Shown: in pieces, positions 37,536 through 46,044 of the stretch | Layout: every line of letters starts with the position of its first letter | How positions within the stretch are numbered: position 1 is the stretch's first letter | Source: Kordia periserrulae | GTDB lineage: Bacteria > Bacteroidota > Bacteroidia > Flavobacteriales > Flavobacteriaceae | DNA length: 64,000 bases | Direction of reading: 5' to 3' | Assembly (NCBI RefSeq): GCF_003054265.1 | Contig: NZ_QBKT01000003.1 | Location: 372,001 to 436,000 of the forward strand | The notes under the pieces: model-generated | Databases searched by the model: none | What the model saw: the letters and a program-made list of their open reading frames with translations, nothing else | What the model was told of the DNA's origin: nothing | Translations under genes and position numbers: made by a program

Positions 37536-37580
37536 AATGTTTGAATTAAAGTTTAAGGTAAAATTTGTTTGTTGTGTGAA

Positions 37581-38423
37581 TTATATTTTTGCAGGAATGA
37601 TCAAAAACGGGGTGTTTAAGTGCAATCCGATGTGCTTGACTTTGGAGCCAAAGAATAAATTTTCAAAAAACGAATGCTTATTGTTTAGCATCGTTAAAAA
37701 GTCAATGCGCGATTGTGATTGAAATTCTTGAATCGCCGTTCCCACATCGTGATGCTGTACAATATGAAACAAATGCGAAGTTCCTTTTAAAAGCGTTGTA
37801 AGTTTTTGTTTATTCGCTTCTTGCGATGGTGATAATTCATCTGCATTTGACACATGTAAAATGTTCACTCGCGCGGCAAATAACGACGCAATTTGTTTCA
37901 AATCTTCTACGTGTCGTTCTTCAAAATTGACTCCATAATCGGAAGGAAATAAAATTTCATGTGGATGTTGATAGCTATAGTCACTTGGCACAGCGAGTAG
38001 TGGACATTTGCTGTTTTTCAATACATGCACCATATTGGAGCCAAACAACACTTCTTGTAAGCCAGAAGCGCCTTGTGTTCCCATAATAATCATGTCCATC
38101 GTATTTTCCTCGTACAATTGCTCAATTTCTGAAATCAACATGTTAAACGCAGAAATTCGCGAAAAAAAATGCTTCGGATTCGGAAACTCTTTTTCAATGG
38201 TTTCTTGCACAGATTTCAAACCGTTTTGCGACTTTTCTTTTAACGCATCCAACAATCCAAATTGCGCAGCGCCCACTTCCATATATTGCACATGATAAAT
38301 CACAGGCGTATACGTATTGAGTAAAATAAAATTACACTTTTGGTCTTTATATAGTTGAACAGCGTAACGAATTGCATTCAACGAGTTCTCGGAAAAATCG
38401 GTGGGTAATAGTATTTTTTTCAT
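37581..38423 (-). CDS. Universal stress protein with two Usp domains
   Basis: 280 residues, paralogue of its neighbours. ILLPTDFSENSLNAIRYA at the N-terminus; the ATP loop MGTQGASGLQEVLFGSNM is intact in the first domain; the second domain begins HEILFPSDYGVNF. First gene of a two-Usp operon under the FNR-like promoter at 38449-38491. Confidence 0.88.
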   Translation of the reverse strand: MKKILLPTDFSENSLNAIRYAVQLYKDQKCNFILLNTYTPVIYHVQYMEVGAAQFGLLDALKEKSQNGLKSVQETIEKEFPNPKHFFSRISAFNMLISEIEQLYEENTMDMIIMGTQGASGLQEVLFGSNMVHVLKNSKCPLLAVPSDYSYQHPHEILFPSDYGVNFEERHVEDLKQIASLFAARVNILHVSNADELSPSQEANKQKLTTLLKGTSHLFHIVQHHDVGTAIQEFQSQSRIDFLTMLNNKHSFFENLFFGSKVKHIGLHLNTPFLIIPAKI

Positions 38424-38448
38424 CGCGGTACGTTTTTAATTTCTTGTT

Positions 38449-38491
38449 TAAAAGTATCGCAAAAAAGAGCTAAAAACTATGATATATATCA
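38449..38491 (-). promoter_or_regulatory. FNR-like box and -7 element for the Usp operon
   Basis: The perfect palindrome TGATATATATCA (38480-38491) with TACTTTTA (38449-38456) on the minus strand; centre-to-box spacing 29 nt. This is the closest match to the classical FNR core TGAT-N4-ATCA. Confidence 0.8.
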
Positions 38492-38516
38492 GCTTGTAAG
38501 GGTTTTAAGTGGCAAG

Positions 38517-39302
38517 TTATTCGTGCAGAATTAAAAATGGAATTTTTCGGTGATAGCTGATGTGGTCTACGTTGGAGTGAAATAAAATCTGTTTAAAATA
38601 ATTCAGATTTTTTGCCGCCATGATGATGAGATTGATGTCTTTTCGTTCGGTGAAATTTTCTACGGCAGTTTCTACATGTGTATTCGATAAAAAGTGAAAA
38701 CTATATTCGCGACCGTCCAAAAAATCTTCCAATAACGCTTTGTTGGCTTGTTGATGCTGATTCAACTCGTTGGTAACTTTGTTAATGTGTAAAATGCGAA
38801 GCGACGTCGTTTTATCGTTCAAAATAGTATCAATTGGCGCTAAAGTTTGAATGTCGGTTGCGAGTGTAAAATCGGTAGGAAACGCAACTTCGTCAAACAC
38901 TTTATACGTAGCATTTTCAGGAATGATTAACAATTTGCATTTCACTTTCGTGATGACATTTTCAGCGTAATGTCCCACCACATGTGCCTGCGTATTGGAA
39001 ACGCCTTTCGCGCCCATGATAATCATGTCAATCTTTTTATCTGCTACTTCGTCACGCACCGATTCCACAAAAGAACAATGACGCACTATGGAAAAAAAGT
39101 GATGATGCTGTTGTTTTAAAAATGATGTCGAAATTTGTGTGCAAAGTTCTGAAAAATAAGAGCTAACGTCAGTCGTATCCGCATCATTGACTACGTGCAA
39201 CAGATAAAAATTACACGCTGTATGTTCTAAAAACTGCAACGCATACGCAATGGCATTCCATGAATTTTGCGAAAAATCTGTTGGTAATAATATATTTTTC
39301 AT
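38517..39302 (-). CDS. Universal stress protein with altered ATP loop
   Basis: About 261 residues from ATG 39302 (MKNILLPTDF); the longer frame to 39350 runs through the promoter -7 box and is rejected. The loop reads MGAKGVSNTQAHVVGHY, so the final Gly-Ser is replaced by Gly-His and the second G-spacing differs from its two paralogues; ATP binding may be lost or changed. It has its own FNR-like promoter at 39324-39366. Confidence 0.85.
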   Translation of the reverse strand: MKNILLPTDFSQNSWNAIAYALQFLEHTACNFYLLHVVNDADTTDVSSYFSELCTQISTSFLKQQHHHFFSIVRHCSFVESVRDEVADKKIDMIIMGAKGVSNTQAHVVGHYAENVITKVKCKLLIIPENATYKVFDEVAFPTDFTLATDIQTLAPIDTILNDKTTSLRILHINKVTNELNQHQQANKALLEDFLDGREYSFHFLSNTHVETAVENFTERKDINLIIMAAKNLNYFKQILFHSNVDHISYHRKIPFLILHE

Positions 39303-39323
39303 GCGTACTATGACATTTACCAA

Positions 39324-39366
39324 CAAATCTAACATGCCCGACTTTTTCAAAAAATGATTTCGGTCA
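39324..39366 (-). promoter_or_regulatory. FNR-like box and -7 element for the third Usp gene
   Basis: TGACCGAAATCA (39355-39366) and TAGATTTG (39324-39331), a perfect TAnnTTTG, on the minus strand; centre-to-box spacing 29 nt. Confidence 0.75.
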
Positions 39367-39600
39367 TGTTTGATGTTTTATCTACTTCGATGAGATTTGA
39401 AAAATTAATTAACCTGTCGTGCATTTAGGGAAAAGTATTCCTACTTATGAAGAATATTTTAAGTATTTGTTAGTAAATAATTCTGCTATTAAATATTAAA
39501 AGTCAGTTTTCAACTTTACAAGATGTTTATAATAAATACACAACAGGTTAAAAGAAAGTTTATTTTTTACAAATGAAACGTGAAGAATAATATAGTTTTA

Positions 39601-39831
39601 TTAAGGTATAAAATCCCCTTCAATATATGGTCCTTCAACAACCCAAAGACCACCATTGCAACAAAAAGGATGTCCTTCTGGATGCATATTTTGATTCGAA
39701 GAATTGCAATTTTTTATAATTTCTCCTCCAAGACAACTATATCCATCGATAACCATTCCTGCAATTAATTTTTGCTGTTGTTTTTTAGGAATCGCCGTCA
39801 CCCCTTCCAAATTTTTAATGTTTTGTAACAT
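39601..39831 (-). CDS. RiPP-like (bacteriocin-type) peptide with Bacteroidota leader
   Basis: 76 residues. The first 25 residues contain NLEGVTAIPKKQQQKLIAG, matching the leader style L-x-G-x-x-x-(L/I)-x-K-x-x-Q-x-x-I-x-G-G found in Bacteroidota lanthipeptide and other secreted-peptide precursors, although the second Gly is replaced here. The core part carries four Cys (SC, NC, CC), His and Gly-rich stretches. It is monocistronic with a TACTTTAG box upstream; no maturation enzyme or C39 transporter is next to it, so processing would have to come from elsewhere. It could also be a non-modified secreted peptide. Confidence 0.6.
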   Translation of the reverse strand: MLQNIKNLEGVTAIPKKQQQKLIAGMVIDGYSCLGGEIIKNCNSSNQNMHPEGHPFCCNGGLWVVEGPYIEGDFIP

Positions 39832-39946
39832 GGTAGTATTTTTTTAATTAATAATACTCTAAAGTACACAATAAAGAAAGAAAAGGATTACGGTTTCACC
39901 ATAAAAAGAAAGTCCTTTCAGTTAACTTTTTAGCAATTGAATTATT

Positions 39947-40993
39947 TTAATACATCTCCTGCAACTGCTTGTAATCCACAATTTTGATGTTGCGACCTTC
40001 AATTTCAATGATGCCTTCTTTTTTAAAGCGCGAGAGTGTTCGGATGAGGGTTTCTGTGGCAATTCCGGCAACGCTTGCCAAATCGTTTCGTGAAATTTTG
40101 ATTGGATCTTCAGGTTTGCGATTGAGTTTTTCGGCAAATTTTAAAATCGTCGTTGCTGTTTTTCGATGTACCGAACTGTATGCCATTTGCAATAACTGAT
40201 CTTTGATGCCCGAAATGTTATCGGTCAACAATTGAATCAATTCCAACGTTACTTTATGATTTTTATCCAGCACATCAACTAATTCACTTTTAGAAAGTCC
40301 CACCACTTCGGTGTCTTTCATCGCTGTAGCCGTTTCTTGATACGGCATATTTTGTGTAAAGGACGTATAGCCAAATAAATCGTCGTCTTTGTGCAAGGCT
40401 GTCGTGAGTTCTTTTCCTTGTTCGTCAAATTTGTGACATTTTACCACACCTTTGATAATCAGGTAAATATAATTAGAACTGTGTCCTTCTTCATAAATGA
40501 TTTCATCTTTAGAAAACCTAAAAATAGCACCATTATCGTCAAAGAAATTTTTTAAATCGTTCAAATCGCGCAATTGGTCTTCGTCTTCTTTCGGACGATG
40601 TTGTTCGCGTTCTTCTTTTAAAATAGCAGCTTTCGCGATGCGACTTTCAATAGCGCTTACCAATTCTTCTTCTTCAAACGGTTTGGTAATATAATCGTCT
40701 GCACCCAAATCCATTCCTTTACGCACATCTTGCCGTTCTGTTTTAGCCGATAAAAAGATGAACGGAATGTATTTCGTAGTATCATTTGTAGACAAGGTTT
40801 CCAACACGCCATAACCGTCCAATTCAGGCATCATAATATCACACACAATAATATCAGGCGCATGCTGTATGGCACTTTCTACACCTTTTCTTCCATTGGG
40901 TGCAGTGATGACTTCATAATTTGCAAGTTCAAGCAATTCTGCGGTGTTTTCTCTTAAAATGGTATCATCTTCAATTAATAATACTTTCTTCAT
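39947..40993 (-). CDS. Response regulator receiver fused to a Crp/Fnr-type DNA-binding protein
   Basis: 348 residues. Residues 1-120 are a receiver domain (LLIEDDTIL, phospho-acceptor Asp 52 in DIIVCDIMMPELDG, Lys in ITKPFEEEEL). A linker helix at 125-150 leads to a cNMP-binding-like barrel (150-265) and a Crp helix-turn-helix (ISRNDLASVAGIATETLIRTLSRF). The phosphate-binding cassette of true cAMP sensors (FGE...RxA) reads FGYTSF...ETATA, so cyclic nucleotide binding is unlikely, and there is no cluster of Cys for an Fe-S centre. The helix E-T-L-I-R keeps the Glu and Arg that read TGA in FNR and Crp. It lies 21 bp after the histidine kinase gene and is the best candidate regulator for the TGAY-N4-RTCA promoters. 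Confidence 0.9.
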   Translation of the reverse strand: MKKVLLIEDDTILRENTAELLELANYEVITAPNGRKGVESAIQHAPDIIVCDIMMPELDGYGVLETLSTNDTTKYIPFIFLSAKTERQDVRKGMDLGADDYITKPFEEEELVSAIESRIAKAAILKEEREQHRPKEDEDQLRDLNDLKNFFDDNGAIFRFSKDEIIYEEGHSSNYIYLIIKGVVKCHKFDEQGKELTTALHKDDDLFGYTSFTQNMPYQETATAMKDTEVVGLSKSELVDVLDKNHKVTLELIQLLTDNISGIKDQLLQMAYSSVHRKTATTILKFAEKLNRKPEDPIKISRNDLASVAGIATETLIRTLSRFKKEGIIEIEGRNIKIVDYKQLQEMY

Positions 40994-41014
40994 TGGGCAA
41001 TTTTATGGTTTTTA

Positions 41015-42247
41015 TTACAATTGGTTTTGTGGCGCGGTATTCGGCAATTTCATGATAAAAGTTGAACCGACATTTTCCGTACTTTCAAAAGAAATACTTC
41101 CGTGCAAGTTTTCCAAATGGCTCTTTACGATATTCAATCCGATGCCTGTTCCTTGTACTAATAAGGCATTTTCAGCTCTAAAATAACGATTGAAAATGTT
41201 TTTTTGCTCCTTTTCGGGAATTCCAATACCGTTATCTTTTATTTTAAACGTGGTTGTGGTGTCATCTTGCGTAATGCTGATATCGATGATTGAATTTTCA
41301 GAAGAATATTTAATGGCGTTATTCACCAGATTTGACAACGCCAATTCCACAATTTTCTCATCTTGATACATCGAAAAACCATCAATATTTTCAGGGTAAT
41401 TGATTTGTTGTCCGTCTTTTAACAACATATTGGCATTGTACACAACTTCATTGACAACTTTGCTCACCGTGAACGTACTGAGTTTGTAATTCACTTTTCC
41501 TTTTTCCAATTTTTCTACGGAAAGGAAATCGTTCAAAATATTGTTCAGATAATGTACTTTGTCTGAAATAATTTTGATGTGTCGGTCGCGCTTGCTTTGT
41601 TGTTCGGTCAATTTGTATTTTCCCAACAACATCGAAGAAGTTAAAATACTACTCAACGGCGTTTTAAATTCGTGAGAAACTAGCGATAAAAACTTTGTTT
41701 TCAGTTCGTTGAGTTCTTGTTCTTTCTTCAACGCAATTTTCGCTTCTTTTTCCGCTTGCAGTCGAAGTTTGTTTTCTGCTTCTAGTTTTTCAATTGTTTT
41801 TCGTAATTCTTGCGTACGCTGAATCACTTTTTCTTCCAAATCGGCATACAACTCCTGAATTTTTTCTTCTTGTTGCTTTCGCACAGAAATATCAATCACC
41901 AACGCCATCACATAATGTGTATCTTGTACCGTAAACGGATTGAGTCCAGCTTCTACAGGAAATGTACTGCCATCTTTCCGAGCGCCGTAAATATCGCGTC
42001 CGTGTCCCATTTGGCGACTTTCCCGCTGTTTCATAAAATTATTAAAATGCGCTCCGTGTCCTGCGTGATACTTTACAGGAATCAACACTTCAATAGATTT
42101 GTTAAGAAGTTCTTCGCGTGTGTAGCCAAACATTTCTGCAGCGGCTTTGTTCACATCTACAATTTTTTGTTGCGCATTTACCACAATCACACCTTCAGAA
42201 ACAGCATCTAAAAGTATGTTGAATATGTCTTTTTCGTCTCGAAGCAT
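41015..42247 (-). CDS. PAS-domain sensor histidine kinase
   Basis: About 410 residues from ATG 42247 (the longer TTG form is unlikely). PAS domain at about 10-125 (VVNAQQKIVDVNKAAAEMFGY) with the FixL-like hallmark HAGHGAHFNNFM, a coiled coil to about 180, HisKA with His near 190 (VSHEFKTPLSS) and HATPase with NLVNNAIKYSS, DNGIGIPEKEQ and GTGIGLNIV. No membrane segment, so it senses a cytoplasmic or redox/gas signal. It precedes the receiver-Crp fusion gene by 21 bp: a cognate two-component pair. Confidence 0.9.
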   Translation of the reverse strand: MLRDEKDIFNILLDAVSEGVIVVNAQQKIVDVNKAAAEMFGYTREELLNKSIEVLIPVKYHAGHGAHFNNFMKQRESRQMGHGRDIYGARKDGSTFPVEAGLNPFTVQDTHYVMALVIDISVRKQQEEKIQELYADLEEKVIQRTQELRKTIEKLEAENKLRLQAEKEAKIALKKEQELNELKTKFLSLVSHEFKTPLSSILTSSMLLGKYKLTEQQSKRDRHIKIISDKVHYLNNILNDFLSVEKLEKGKVNYKLSTFTVSKVVNEVVYNANMLLKDGQQINYPENIDGFSMYQDEKIVELALSNLVNNAIKYSSENSIIDISITQDDTTTTFKIKDNGIGIPEKEQKNIFNRYFRAENALLVQGTGIGLNIVKSHLENLHGSISFESTENVGSTFIMKLPNTAPQNQL

Positions 42248-42373
42248 AGTAATTTTTGTACGGTGTACGAAATTAGGAAAAATTATAGAGTATCTGGTTT
42301 TTGAGTGTTTCAATTATTGAAGTGATTGAAACTTTTCCATATGGCTGCAAAACAAAAAGTTTACACACTTCAT

Positions 42374-42401
42374 TAAAAAAAGCGAACCTAAAGTTCGCTT
42401 T
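42374..42401 (-). terminator. Rho-independent terminator
   Basis: 9-bp arms AAAGCGAAC and complement with a 5-nt loop, followed on the minus strand by a T-run; it ends the gene at 42430-42786. Confidence 0.85.
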
Positions 42402-42429
42402 ATAAATAAAACCTGTATGATGATACTTT

Positions 42430-42786
42430 TTATTTCTCTTCTACAATATTTAAAATATACGTAGGATCTTCGTCGTCATTGAGTGTAAATTCAATGCTGT
42501 TGACTTGAAAATCTTCCCAATCGCTAGGATCAATTGGCCAACCACCAATTTGATTGTAATCTTTATCAAACACCATAAATAGCGGATAGTTATAGTCAGC
42601 TGTTCCTACGGCGACACCGCCAAATACAAAAACACCGTCCGAGAATTTTGCGTACGAGGCTGCCAAATAGTTTCCTTCTGTGATGCCTTGCGGGATTTTA
42701 TAGTTGGATGGATTTTGCATCATGTCCGTCCATAAGTTTTTTCCGTTTTTCGGAATGGTCATAGTTGCTTCCAATTGTGTTGCCAT
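42430..42786 (-). CDS. Small cytosolic protein of unknown function
   Basis: About 118 residues from ATG 42786; the open frame extends upstream but the preceding codons look non-coding and the next terminator is near. Beta-rich with Trp and Tyr residues (IGGWPIDPSDWEDFQVNSIEF). No signal peptide or known motif. It lies just downstream of the GH64-like gene with its own terminator; both genes lack signal peptides and may be linked in function. Confidence 0.55.
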   Translation of the reverse strand: MATQLEATMTIPKNGKNLWTDMMQNPSNYKIPQGITEGNYLAASYAKFSDGVFVFGGVAVGTADYNYPLFMVFDKDYNQIGGWPIDPSDWEDFQVNSIEFTLNDDEDPTYILNIVEEK

Positions 42787-42880
42787 GGTTGAATTAATTT
42801 TAATGGTTTTTTCAAAAGTAGCAATAAACTTTATATCAAAACAGCGTATAAATACCTCATTTTTAGTCAATTTTATTATA

Positions 42881-42906
42881 AAAAAAGCGAACTTCTCAGT
42901 CCGCTT
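42881..42906 (-). terminator. Rho-independent terminator after the GH64-like gene
   Basis: 9-bp stem with one G-U pair, GAGA loop and six to seven T residues on the minus strand. Confidence 0.8.
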
Positions 42907-42941
42907 CGTAAAACTAAATTGTAACTAATACAATATTGATA

Positions 42942-44081
42942 TTAACTCCAGCTAGTGAGTGTAATGTTAAAGTTAGTCGCGCCCGAAATTTGAATCAATG
43001 GATTGTCTGTATTACAAACATCATCAAATGGAAACGCGTAGATTCCTGATTTATAGTTGTCGTGTACTACTTTGGCATATTCGTTAGTGACACCGTTTTG
43101 TGCTTTGTAAAATTCAGACACATCGCAGTTTGGCTGTGTATCATTTTGTGAAGTACTTAATGTCGTTCTGTTGAGCGAAGCACCTAAAATGGCAGCAATT
43201 TCGCCCAAAGGCGTATTATTTGGAGCATTTAAGGTTCCTACGCAACCGAAAATGTCATACGCATCGCCAGCTGCTGGCTTTTGAATGGTTACATCTGTTT
43301 TTCCTTTTTGAGAAAATACAAATTCGTTGCTGCTGTTTACTTTTCCTGTATAGGTTCCGAATGTCGGACAGTTTACGGTAAGTGTATTTGTGGTAAAATT
43401 TTTCCAGCAAGCTGTGATGTAGGCATCGTAAATGTTTGGCGAAAGCAAGTTTGGATTTGTCGTTTGTACACCGTGTTGTGGACCTAATACACGAATGTTA
43501 TTGCCAGAAGCATCTTGCATGACCAAATCGCTCCACGGTTTTCCAACATTTGTCATCGCATCAAAAATAGAAGCACGTGTACTGGTTGATTTTAGGATTC
43601 CATTTGTTTTGGTAGTGTCGCCAATCACTTCAATAGACACTGGAGCAGAGAAGTAGTCTACAATGGTACAATCGGCATACAATTCGGAGCCAATATTGGT
43701 AAATTCTACAACCACAAATAAGGTATCTGCATCGGCACTTCCTGGCGTAAATGGCGGGGTTTGCACACCTAAACCATTTTGTCCACCTTTTACAACATTA
43801 AAGACATTGGGTAATTTTTTAAACGAGAATAAAAACTGTCCAGACCACATTTTTGGTAAGTTGTTGAAGGAGCTTAATGCATCTACAGTTTTAAAAAGTT
43901 TGGAACAATCTTGTCCTTTGGTAAATTTTGTTAGCGAAGCATTTCCTTTGGCATCTACATCTACGTAACACCAATCGGGTGAACTGGTTCCTGGATCGCT
44001 ATTCAATCCGAAGCAAATCCAATGTACATCTGTGGATGCTATTCCGCTATTGTTGGTAATTTTTACTTGAAGGCTCATCAT
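42942..44081 (-). CDS. GH64/thaumatin-like beta-1,3-glucanase-type protein without signal peptide
   Basis: 379 residues. The N-terminal beta-sandwich with paired Cys-containing strands, the central DAYITACWKNFTTNTLTV and the C-terminal GIYAFPFDDVCNTD followed by ITLTSWS match the GH64 (laminaripentaose-producing beta-1,3-glucanase) pattern. It starts MMSLQVKITNNSG with no signal peptide or sorting domain, which is unusual for an enzyme acting on external glucan. It may have another export route or act inside the cell. I could not confirm both catalytic carboxylates by eye. Confidence 0.6.
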   Translation of the reverse strand: MMSLQVKITNNSGIASTDVHWICFGLNSDPGTSSPDWCYVDVDAKGNASLTKFTKGQDCSKLFKTVDALSSFNNLPKMWSGQFLFSFKKLPNVFNVVKGGQNGLGVQTPPFTPGSADADTLFVVVEFTNIGSELYADCTIVDYFSAPVSIEVIGDTTKTNGILKSTSTRASIFDAMTNVGKPWSDLVMQDASGNNIRVLGPQHGVQTTNPNLLSPNIYDAYITACWKNFTTNTLTVNCPTFGTYTGKVNSSNEFVFSQKGKTDVTIQKPAAGDAYDIFGCVGTLNAPNNTPLGEIAAILGASLNRTTLSTSQNDTQPNCDVSEFYKAQNGVTNEYAKVVHDNYKSGIYAFPFDDVCNTDNPLIQISGATNFNITLTSWS

Positions 44082-44203
44082 TAGGATAGGGTTTTGGTTA
44101 TGATATAAAAGTACTTGTAAAAGTTATAAATAGTGTACGCGCAATTACGCATCTTTACAAAACACGCAATTCTACGTACTCGTGTTGAAGTGAAAACTAA
44201 CTG

Positions 44204-44242
44204 ATTTAAAAAAGGCTATCTGTTATTTTACAGATAGCCTTT
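44204..44242 (-). terminator. Strong terminator after the M28 peptidase gene
   Basis: 13-bp arms 44211-44223 and 44230-44242, six-nt loop, flanked by A/T runs on both sides so usable in both directions. Confidence 0.88.
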
Positions 44243-44262
44243 TCTTATATATAAATGTCTTA

Positions 44263-45822
44263 TTATTTCGTTTCGATATCACTATCAAGCTTCACGCGCT
44301 CGTCTCTGTTTGCCAATTCCCAAGCTGTGTAAAATACCAAACGCGCACGATTTGTTAATAAATCGTAGTTGATTTTATCTGGCGTGTCTGACGGTTTGTG
44401 GTAATCGTCGTGTGTTCCGTTAAAATAGAAAATTACAGGTACATTGTTTTTTGCAAAGTTATAATGGTCAGAACGATAGTAATAACGATTGGGATCGTTT
44501 TCGTCGTTGTATTTATAGTCTAACTCAATATTTGTGTATTTTTTGTTGACTTCTTCGGAAACGTTGTGCAATTCTGAGCTCAATTTGTCAGAGCCAATTA
44601 AATACACATAATTACGGTCGCCTTCGGTACGTTTTGGATCAATTCGACCAATCATGTCAATATTCAAATTCGACACGGTATTTTCTAGCGGGAAAATTGG
44701 GTTGTCTGTGTAATATTTCGAACCTAATAATCCTTTTTCTTCCCCAGTAACATGTAAAAATACGATAGAGCGTTTTGGACCATTTCCGTCTTTTTGTGCT
44801 TGTTTAAACGCTTCTGCAATTTCTAAAATAGCAACCGTTCCTGAACCGTCGTCATCCGCACCGTTGTATATTTCACCATTTTTCACACCTTCGTGGTCTA
44901 AATGTGCAGAAATGACAATATATTCTTCTGGTTTTTCATTGCCTTTAATGATAGCCACTACATTTTCCGAAGCAACATCGTTTGTTTTGTCTTTGTTTAC
45001 AAGTGTTCCAGCAAGTTGTATGCTTGATGCTTCATCACTTTCAGCAATCTTAGAATGCATTTTGGAAGCTATATTTTCATTAATCACATAATAAAAGAAT
45101 GGATTTTTTTCTTCTTTTAAAGAAACGCGACTGTTTTGCTTCATGTATGCTAATTGCGCTTTGTACATGGAGAAGGTTTCTCCTGCAAAGAAAAAAGCGC
45201 CTTTTGCTTTGTGTTCTTTAGCTGCGGTAATTTTTGCAGCGGCACCTCTAAATCGATTTCCCCATCGAGAGTTTTCGTCTGTTCCAGAAATCAAATACGT
45301 ACCATCTTCTTGCATTGGCTCACCAATTTTAAATAAAACGATTTTGCCTTCAACATCTACATTTTTATAGTCAGAGTATTTTTCATCGTCAATTCCGAAT
45401 CCTACATACACAATTTCCGTGATATCTGTAGTTCCGTTGGCTTGCGGACTAAAGGCTAAGAAGTCTTCTCCAAAAGTAAAGGTAGTGCCGTTGATCGTCA
45501 GTTCGCCGTCTAAATCGCCTCCTTTTTGTAAAGGTACATTTTGAAAATAATCGCCATTTTGTTGTGCTGCAGGAATCGCTAAGTTTTTGTATTCATCTCT
45601 CAAATAGGCAACCGCTTTCTTTTGCCCTGGTTCTCCAGTATTTCTTCCTTCAAACTCGTCAGAAGCATAGGTGTACAAATGTGTTTTGAGTTCAGCTTCT
45701 GTAATGGTGTTTGCATACGGAACAGGATCGAGATTTTTAACAGCTTTTTTTTCAGCTGTTTTGTAATTGGTGCCGCATCCGATAGTAGCTAAAAGCGCCA
45801 GCGCTAGGATTTTTTTCATCAT
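44263..45822 (-). CDS. M28-family zinc aminopeptidase lipoprotein
   Basis: 519 residues. Lipobox ATIGC near residue 16. A protease-associated insert at about 130-290, then the M28 zinc site: SAHLDHEG (His near 305), NGADDDGSG (Asp near 320), TGEEKGLLGS (Glu-Glu near 359), NIDMIGR (Asp) and RSDHYNFA (His). It should hydrolyse peptides at the cell surface or in the periplasm. Monocistronic between two strong terminators. Confidence 0.9.
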   Translation of the reverse strand: MMKKILALALLATIGCGTNYKTAEKKAVKNLDPVPYANTITEAELKTHLYTYASDEFEGRNTGEPGQKKAVAYLRDEYKNLAIPAAQQNGDYFQNVPLQKGGDLDGELTINGTTFTFGEDFLAFSPQANGTTDITEIVYVGFGIDDEKYSDYKNVDVEGKIVLFKIGEPMQEDGTYLISGTDENSRWGNRFRGAAAKITAAKEHKAKGAFFFAGETFSMYKAQLAYMKQNSRVSLKEEKNPFFYYVINENIASKMHSKIAESDEASSIQLAGTLVNKDKTNDVASENVVAIIKGNEKPEEYIVISAHLDHEGVKNGEIYNGADDDGSGTVAILEIAEAFKQAQKDGNGPKRSIVFLHVTGEEKGLLGSKYYTDNPIFPLENTVSNLNIDMIGRIDPKRTEGDRNYVYLIGSDKLSSELHNVSEEVNKKYTNIELDYKYNDENDPNRYYYRSDHYNFAKNNVPVIFYFNGTHDDYHKPSDTPDKINYDLLTNRARLVFYTAWELANRDERVKLDSDIETK

Positions 45823-45995
45823 GAATCTTTTTAATTAGTGTTTGCTATCTAATTTGTCAGAACAATGTTTGGTAGGCGTTGTTGTTTTAACAGATTTATA
45901 GTATTGGTTTTAGGATGCTCAAAGATATTGAAAAGCAATGCGTGTTTTTGTTATAGATTTCTTAAAAAAACATCGTAATCGCCAATTTGAAGCAC

Positions 45996-46033
45996 AAAAA
46001 AAGTCTATCATTTCTGTTTTGATAGACTTTTTT
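45996..46033 (-). terminator. Terminator after the small membrane protein gene
   Basis: 10-bp arms AAGTCTATCA (46001-46010) and complement (46020-46029), with A-run before and T-run after, so it works on either strand. Confidence 0.8.
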
Positions 46034-46044
46034 CTTTTTCGTGA

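Noticed and set aside
39947-40993. Receiver-Crp protein as an oxygen-sensing Fnr
   Set aside because: It lacks the N-terminal Cys cluster for a 4Fe-4S centre and carries a receiver domain instead.
42307-42332. Inverted repeat GTTTCAAT/ATTGAAAC upstream of the histidine kinase as an FNR-like box
   Set aside because: The sequence and spacing do not fit TGAY-N4-RTCA and no -7 box lies at the expected distance; it may only be a weak hairpin.
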